In this document: one piece after another, positions 32,088 to 34,218 of the stretch
Position numbering within the stretch: the stretch's first letter is position 1
Layout of the letters: each line of letters opens with the position of its first letter
Source: Mucilaginibacter sp.
GTDB lineage: Bacteria > Bacteroidota > Bacteroidia > Sphingobacteriales > Sphingobacteriaceae
Assembly (NCBI GenBank): GCA_028288285.1
Contig: JAQBNZ010000190.1
Coordinates: 1-34,218, forward strand
Reading direction: 5' to 3'
DNA length: 34,218 bases
Program-made: the position numbers and the translations under genes
The notes under the pieces: generated by a model
The model's input: only the letters and a program-made list of their open reading frames with translations
Database searches by the model: none
What the model was told of the DNA's origin: nothing

Positions 32088-32408
32088 TCAAAACAGTTTA
32101 TCGGCCTTACCTGAGTTTGGGACCAGTATTTTACTCAGGTTATATTGTCTTTCTTGCTCATCATCACCTTTTATCAGGCCTTTATTAAATAAGCCCTCTA
32201 AAATATTTCTTGCATTTTGCTGATGAGTTTGCCTATCCGTCTTTGGTTCAAATACGGATAGCTTGGCGGCAACTTCCGGGACTGTTGCATACTCCAATTG
32301 GGCAAGCGCGTATACAACATTATCTTGCAGCGAAGCCGCCGCATCATACTTATGCGGTACATGCAGGGGCTTATATTCGGCCAAAAAATCTTGATCGGGG
32401 CTGTCCAT
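32088..32408 (-). CDS. Hypothetical protein, possible winged-helix fold
   Basis: 106 aa, no signal peptide or membrane segment. The middle (VYALAQLEYATVPEVAAKLS, then NARNILEGLFNKGLIKGD, then RQYNLSKI) has the helix-helix-beta-wing pattern of winged HTH proteins: a helix, a recognition-like helix and a GLIKGDDEQERQYNL hairpin. No family is recognised, so this is a fold guess. It starts 2 bp after the stop of the DUF2383 protein, so the pair is co-transcribed. Confidence 0.6.
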   Translation of the reverse strand: MDSPDQDFLAEYKPLHVPHKYDAAASLQDNVVYALAQLEYATVPEVAAKLSVFEPKTDRQTHQQNARNILEGLFNKGLIKGDDEQERQYNLSKILVPNSGKADKLF

Positions 32409-32410
32409 AA

Positions 32411-32887
32411 TTATGCTGATTGTTTGGTTGAATCGCGCAAAGATTTAATAGCATCATGTGCCATTTTTAAACCATTCATGTGGCTGGTGAGCAGGGTAAC
32501 AACTTTATCATCTTCCCAAATTAGTTCTTTATCATCTAACGCTTTGCGGTAAGCACTCTTGGCCACATCTTCGCCATATTCACAGTCAGACAATACTGAA
32601 TTGGCATCTTTCTTAGCGAATGCTGATTTAACATCCATCCAGGCATGGTAAAACTTACCTGAAAGAGTAGTACCATCAGCCGGCGAACCGCCTAACAAGT
32701 GAATATAGTCGTTCAATTCGTTAATATAACCCCTGCTTTGATCGGCATAGCCTTCAAAAATGCCTTTCAAGGAAAAATCTTCTGTGCTTTCAAGAGCTTT
32801 CTGATAGCCGGCAATACGATCATTGTTTATTTTTATAAGATCGTTTAATGCTGAAATCTGATGCTGTATGTGCTGTAATGTTCCCAT
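32411..32887 (-). CDS. DUF2383/PA2169-type four-helix-bundle protein
   Basis: 158 aa, almost entirely helical. LNDLIKINNDRIAGYQKALE, then FEGYADQSRGYINELNDYIH, then GKFYHAWMDVKSAFAKKDAN, then LSDCEYGEDVAKSAYRKALD match the DUF2383 (PA2169 family) pattern, a ferritin-like four-helix bundle. The Glu/Asp and His residues needed for a di-iron site are only partly present. Such proteins are often stress- or stationary-phase-associated; the role is not established. First gene of a two-gene operon with the small hypothetical protein downstream. Confidence 0.82.
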   Translation of the reverse strand: MGTLQHIQHQISALNDLIKINNDRIAGYQKALESTEDFSLKGIFEGYADQSRGYINELNDYIHLLGGSPADGTTLSGKFYHAWMDVKSAFAKKDANSVLSDCEYGEDVAKSAYRKALDDKELIWEDDKVVTLLTSHMNGLKMAHDAIKSLRDSTKQSA

Positions 32888-32985
32888 GGTAGTTATCTGT
32901 TAATATATTTAGAAACAAGATAGTGAGGTTAAATGTTTTTAATTTTAGAGAAAATAAGGGTATTTTAGGGGTATTGTAAACCTTT

Positions 32986-33180
32986 CGAGGGAAGGATCTA
33001 CTCGCTGATTAGATGCTTCACTGCGTTCAGGATGACAATTTTAATTCAAGGCTGCGGTGTCCTCACCGCAGTCTTGAGGACCGACTTTTATGCCTTTTAG
33101 TTTTTACCTTTTGTCATGCGAAGAATCTATCGCAAGAAGGCAAATTGGCGATTAGATGCTTCACAACGTTCAGCATAACA
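32986..33180. repeat. Two further copies of the TGTCAT...ATGACA element, plus a hairpin
   Basis: Copy A at 32986-33037 (left end degenerate, GAAGGATCTACTCGCTGATT then AGATGCTTCACTGCGTTC) and copy B at 33112-33180 (TGTCATGCGAAGAATCTATC, then TTAGATGCTTCACAACGTTC, ending CATAACA). They share sequence with the element cluster at 16246. Gap 32888-33189 has no gene. Confidence 0.8.
33046..33077. repeat. Hairpin between the two element copies
   Basis: TCAAG-g-CTGCGGTG-TCCT-CACCGCAG-t-CTTGA, 13 paired bases plus one G/T pair, loop TCCT. It lies between the two palindromic element copies. There is no T run after it, so it is not a classic intrinsic terminator. Confidence 0.7.
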
Positions 33181-33189
33181 AAGGGGGGA

Positions 33190-33960
33190 TTAACTATACA
33201 ACTCCTGCTCCTCCGTATAATAAGTTTTCCGTCCGGCTTCTTTTATTAAAATTTCTGCGCCGGTTGGGCTTTGCTTCTTTTTGGAGTTATGTATCAGCAT
33301 AAAATCGCGAATCTCGCCGGCAATAATATCCGGGTTTGATTTGATGATTTGTTCCTCGGCATTTTTCAATACAGAATGGATTGATTTAAGCAGATCCTTA
33401 ACCTTATCATCCGGGATTTTGTTACTTGCCGAAAAGGGTGATATGCGGGCATCCCACAAAATTTCATCGGCGTAAGCGTTACCAATTCCGCGTATTATCT
33501 TCTGATCAAGCAGTACGGTCTTAACATTTGTTTTTGTTTTGCCCAACTTTGTTTTTAAATATTCCAGATCTGCCGCGTCAGCATCGGGCGCGTCTTTTTC
33601 GGGAGGATTCAGGGTTGGGTTGGCAATTCCTTGGAAATCTGTTAGCACAAGGCCGGTATCATCATTAAAAAGTATTTCAATTATGCTGTACTTGTTTTCG
33701 TTTTTACCCTCAAACAAAAATAGTTTGCCATGTAGCATAAGGTGCAGTGCCAAAACATCGCCCTTGCTAAATTTAAAGTAAAGCTCCTTTCCATCACGAT
33801 AAACAGAACTGAGCTTCTGTCCCTGTAAAGTCTCCTGTAGTACTGCAGGTGTAACGTTTAATTTGGGTGCTTTATGCACTATAATTGCGTTAACCGTTTT
33901 GCCGCTCAGTATTTTATTAAGGTTGCGGCTAAATACTTGCAAGTCGGGTAGTTCGGGCAT
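33190..33960 (-). CDS. Fpg/Nei-type DNA glycosylase lacking the zinc finger cysteines
   Basis: 256 aa. The N-terminal PELPDLQVF gives the catalytic Pro2 (Schiff-base nucleophile) and Glu3. Lys58 in YRDGKELYFKF matches the catalytic Lys57 of Fpg. LALHLMLHGKLF is the next conserved block, and the H2TH motif is IIRGIGNAYADEILWDARIS. The C-terminal region reads AGRKTYYTEEQELY where Fpg has GR-T-x-x-C-x-x-C; the Arg of the finger is kept but there is no cysteine anywhere in the protein. It is thus a zincless-finger enzyme. Expected role: bifunctional glycosylase/AP lyase for oxidised bases. Full length otherwise. Confidence 0.88.
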   Translation of the reverse strand: MPELPDLQVFSRNLNKILSGKTVNAIIVHKAPKLNVTPAVLQETLQGQKLSSVYRDGKELYFKFSKGDVLALHLMLHGKLFLFEGKNENKYSIIEILFNDDTGLVLTDFQGIANPTLNPPEKDAPDADAADLEYLKTKLGKTKTNVKTVLLDQKIIRGIGNAYADEILWDARISPFSASNKIPDDKVKDLLKSIHSVLKNAEEQIIKSNPDIIAGEIRDFMLIHNSKKKQSPTGAEILIKEAGRKTYYTEEQELYS

Positions 33961-34104
33961 GGTGTGTGGTTTATATTATCGAATGTAAAAGCTTAGTGCA
34001 AATGAAACAATAGTATTTAATAAAAGTTATCAACCAATTGATACTTTTCGCCGTATTTGTTTTAACGGGGATGGGTATCGCCGTTTATACAAAAAATTAC
34101 TTAA

Positions 34105-34218
34105 ATGCCATTTATATCAGCAGTAGCCAAAATTGATCTTCCGGATAAGGTTATCCAACAAGAAGTAAAAGAACAAGCCCGGGCAATGTTCTCGGTAGAT
34201 TTTCCGCAGGTTGACAGG
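34105..34218 (+). CDS. Partial CDS at window end, possible type III polyketide synthase
   Basis: ATG at 34105, open for 38 codons to the window edge. It begins MPFISAVAKIDLPDKVIQQE, then VKEQARAMFSVDFPQVDR. The pattern (hydrophobic start, Q-x-x-V/I near residue 18, then a KE-x-A-R-x-M/L-F-x-x-x-F-P-x-V/I-D-R block) resembles the start of bacterial chalcone/stilbene-synthase-like type III PKSs as I remember them. The active-site Cys-His-Asn would lie outside the window, so the call is tentative. Confidence 0.35.
   Translation, partial: MPFISAVAKIDLPDKVIQQEVKEQARAMFSVDFPQVDR

Noticed and set aside
33046..33077. Hairpin as an intrinsic terminator
   Set aside because: No T run follows on either strand; better explained as part of the interspersed repeat cluster.

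Overview
The window looks like a chromosomal segment of a heterotrophic Bacteroidetes, most likely a Sphingobacteriaceae member of the Mucilaginibacter/Pedobacter type. The evidence is moderate-to-low GC, near-absence of Shine-Dalgarno sequences, several Bacteroidetes-type -7 boxes (TAnnTTTG) upstream of starts, and characteristic families (DUF2723 GT-C protein, DUF983, CbpA/CbpM, secreted GH3 and GH16 enzymes, many PAS/GAF histidine kinases). This assignment comes from family recognition; no search was run.

Layout. 1-5.5 kb: end of a YceI-like gene, a DUF2147 protein, a secreted GH3 glycosidase followed by a GNAT acetyltransferase, a cupin, a second GNAT and an acyl-carrier-like DUF1493 protein. 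5.5-5.95 kb: tandem array of about 120-bp palindromic units running up to the 3' end of a ydeI-like gene. 6-9.6 kb: small membrane proteins, an ABC ATPase without a permease, and a membrane-anchored metallophosphoesterase. 9.7-16.2 kb: GH16 glucanase, three small secreted or lipid-anchored low-complexity proteins, an unlisted 50-aa ORF, a HAD phosphatase, a metallo-beta-lactamase-fold hydrolase, a ROK regulator, and the cbpA-cbpM co-chaperone pair. 16.2-16.6 kb: a second cluster of interspersed palindromic repeats, then a crotonase-family enzyme.

17.4-26.2 kb is the most distinctive part. It holds a tight kaiC-kaiB-kaiB-histidine kinase operon on the minus strand, then a GAF histidine kinase, then (divergently) a five-PAS histidine kinase and a single-domain response regulator. 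KaiC keeps both ATPase sites, both glutamate pairs and a Ser-Ser pair at the autophosphorylation position. Its KaiA-binding tail is replaced by a probable coiled coil, and no kaiA is visible. The two KaiBs have diverged from each other. The likely picture is a KaiA-less clock- or timer-like or stress-signalling module feeding a two-component network. A perfect 36-bp palindrome lies between the two divergent kinase genes.

26.3-34.2 kb: a DUF2723 membrane protein ending at a strong terminator and a palindromic element, a DUF983 protein overlapping an AraC regulator, a second HAD phosphatase paralogous to the first, a small anchored protein, a DUF2383 four-helix-bundle pair, a third repeat cluster, a cysteine-free Fpg/Nei-type DNA glycosylase, and the first 38 codons of a gene possibly encoding a type III polyketide synthase.
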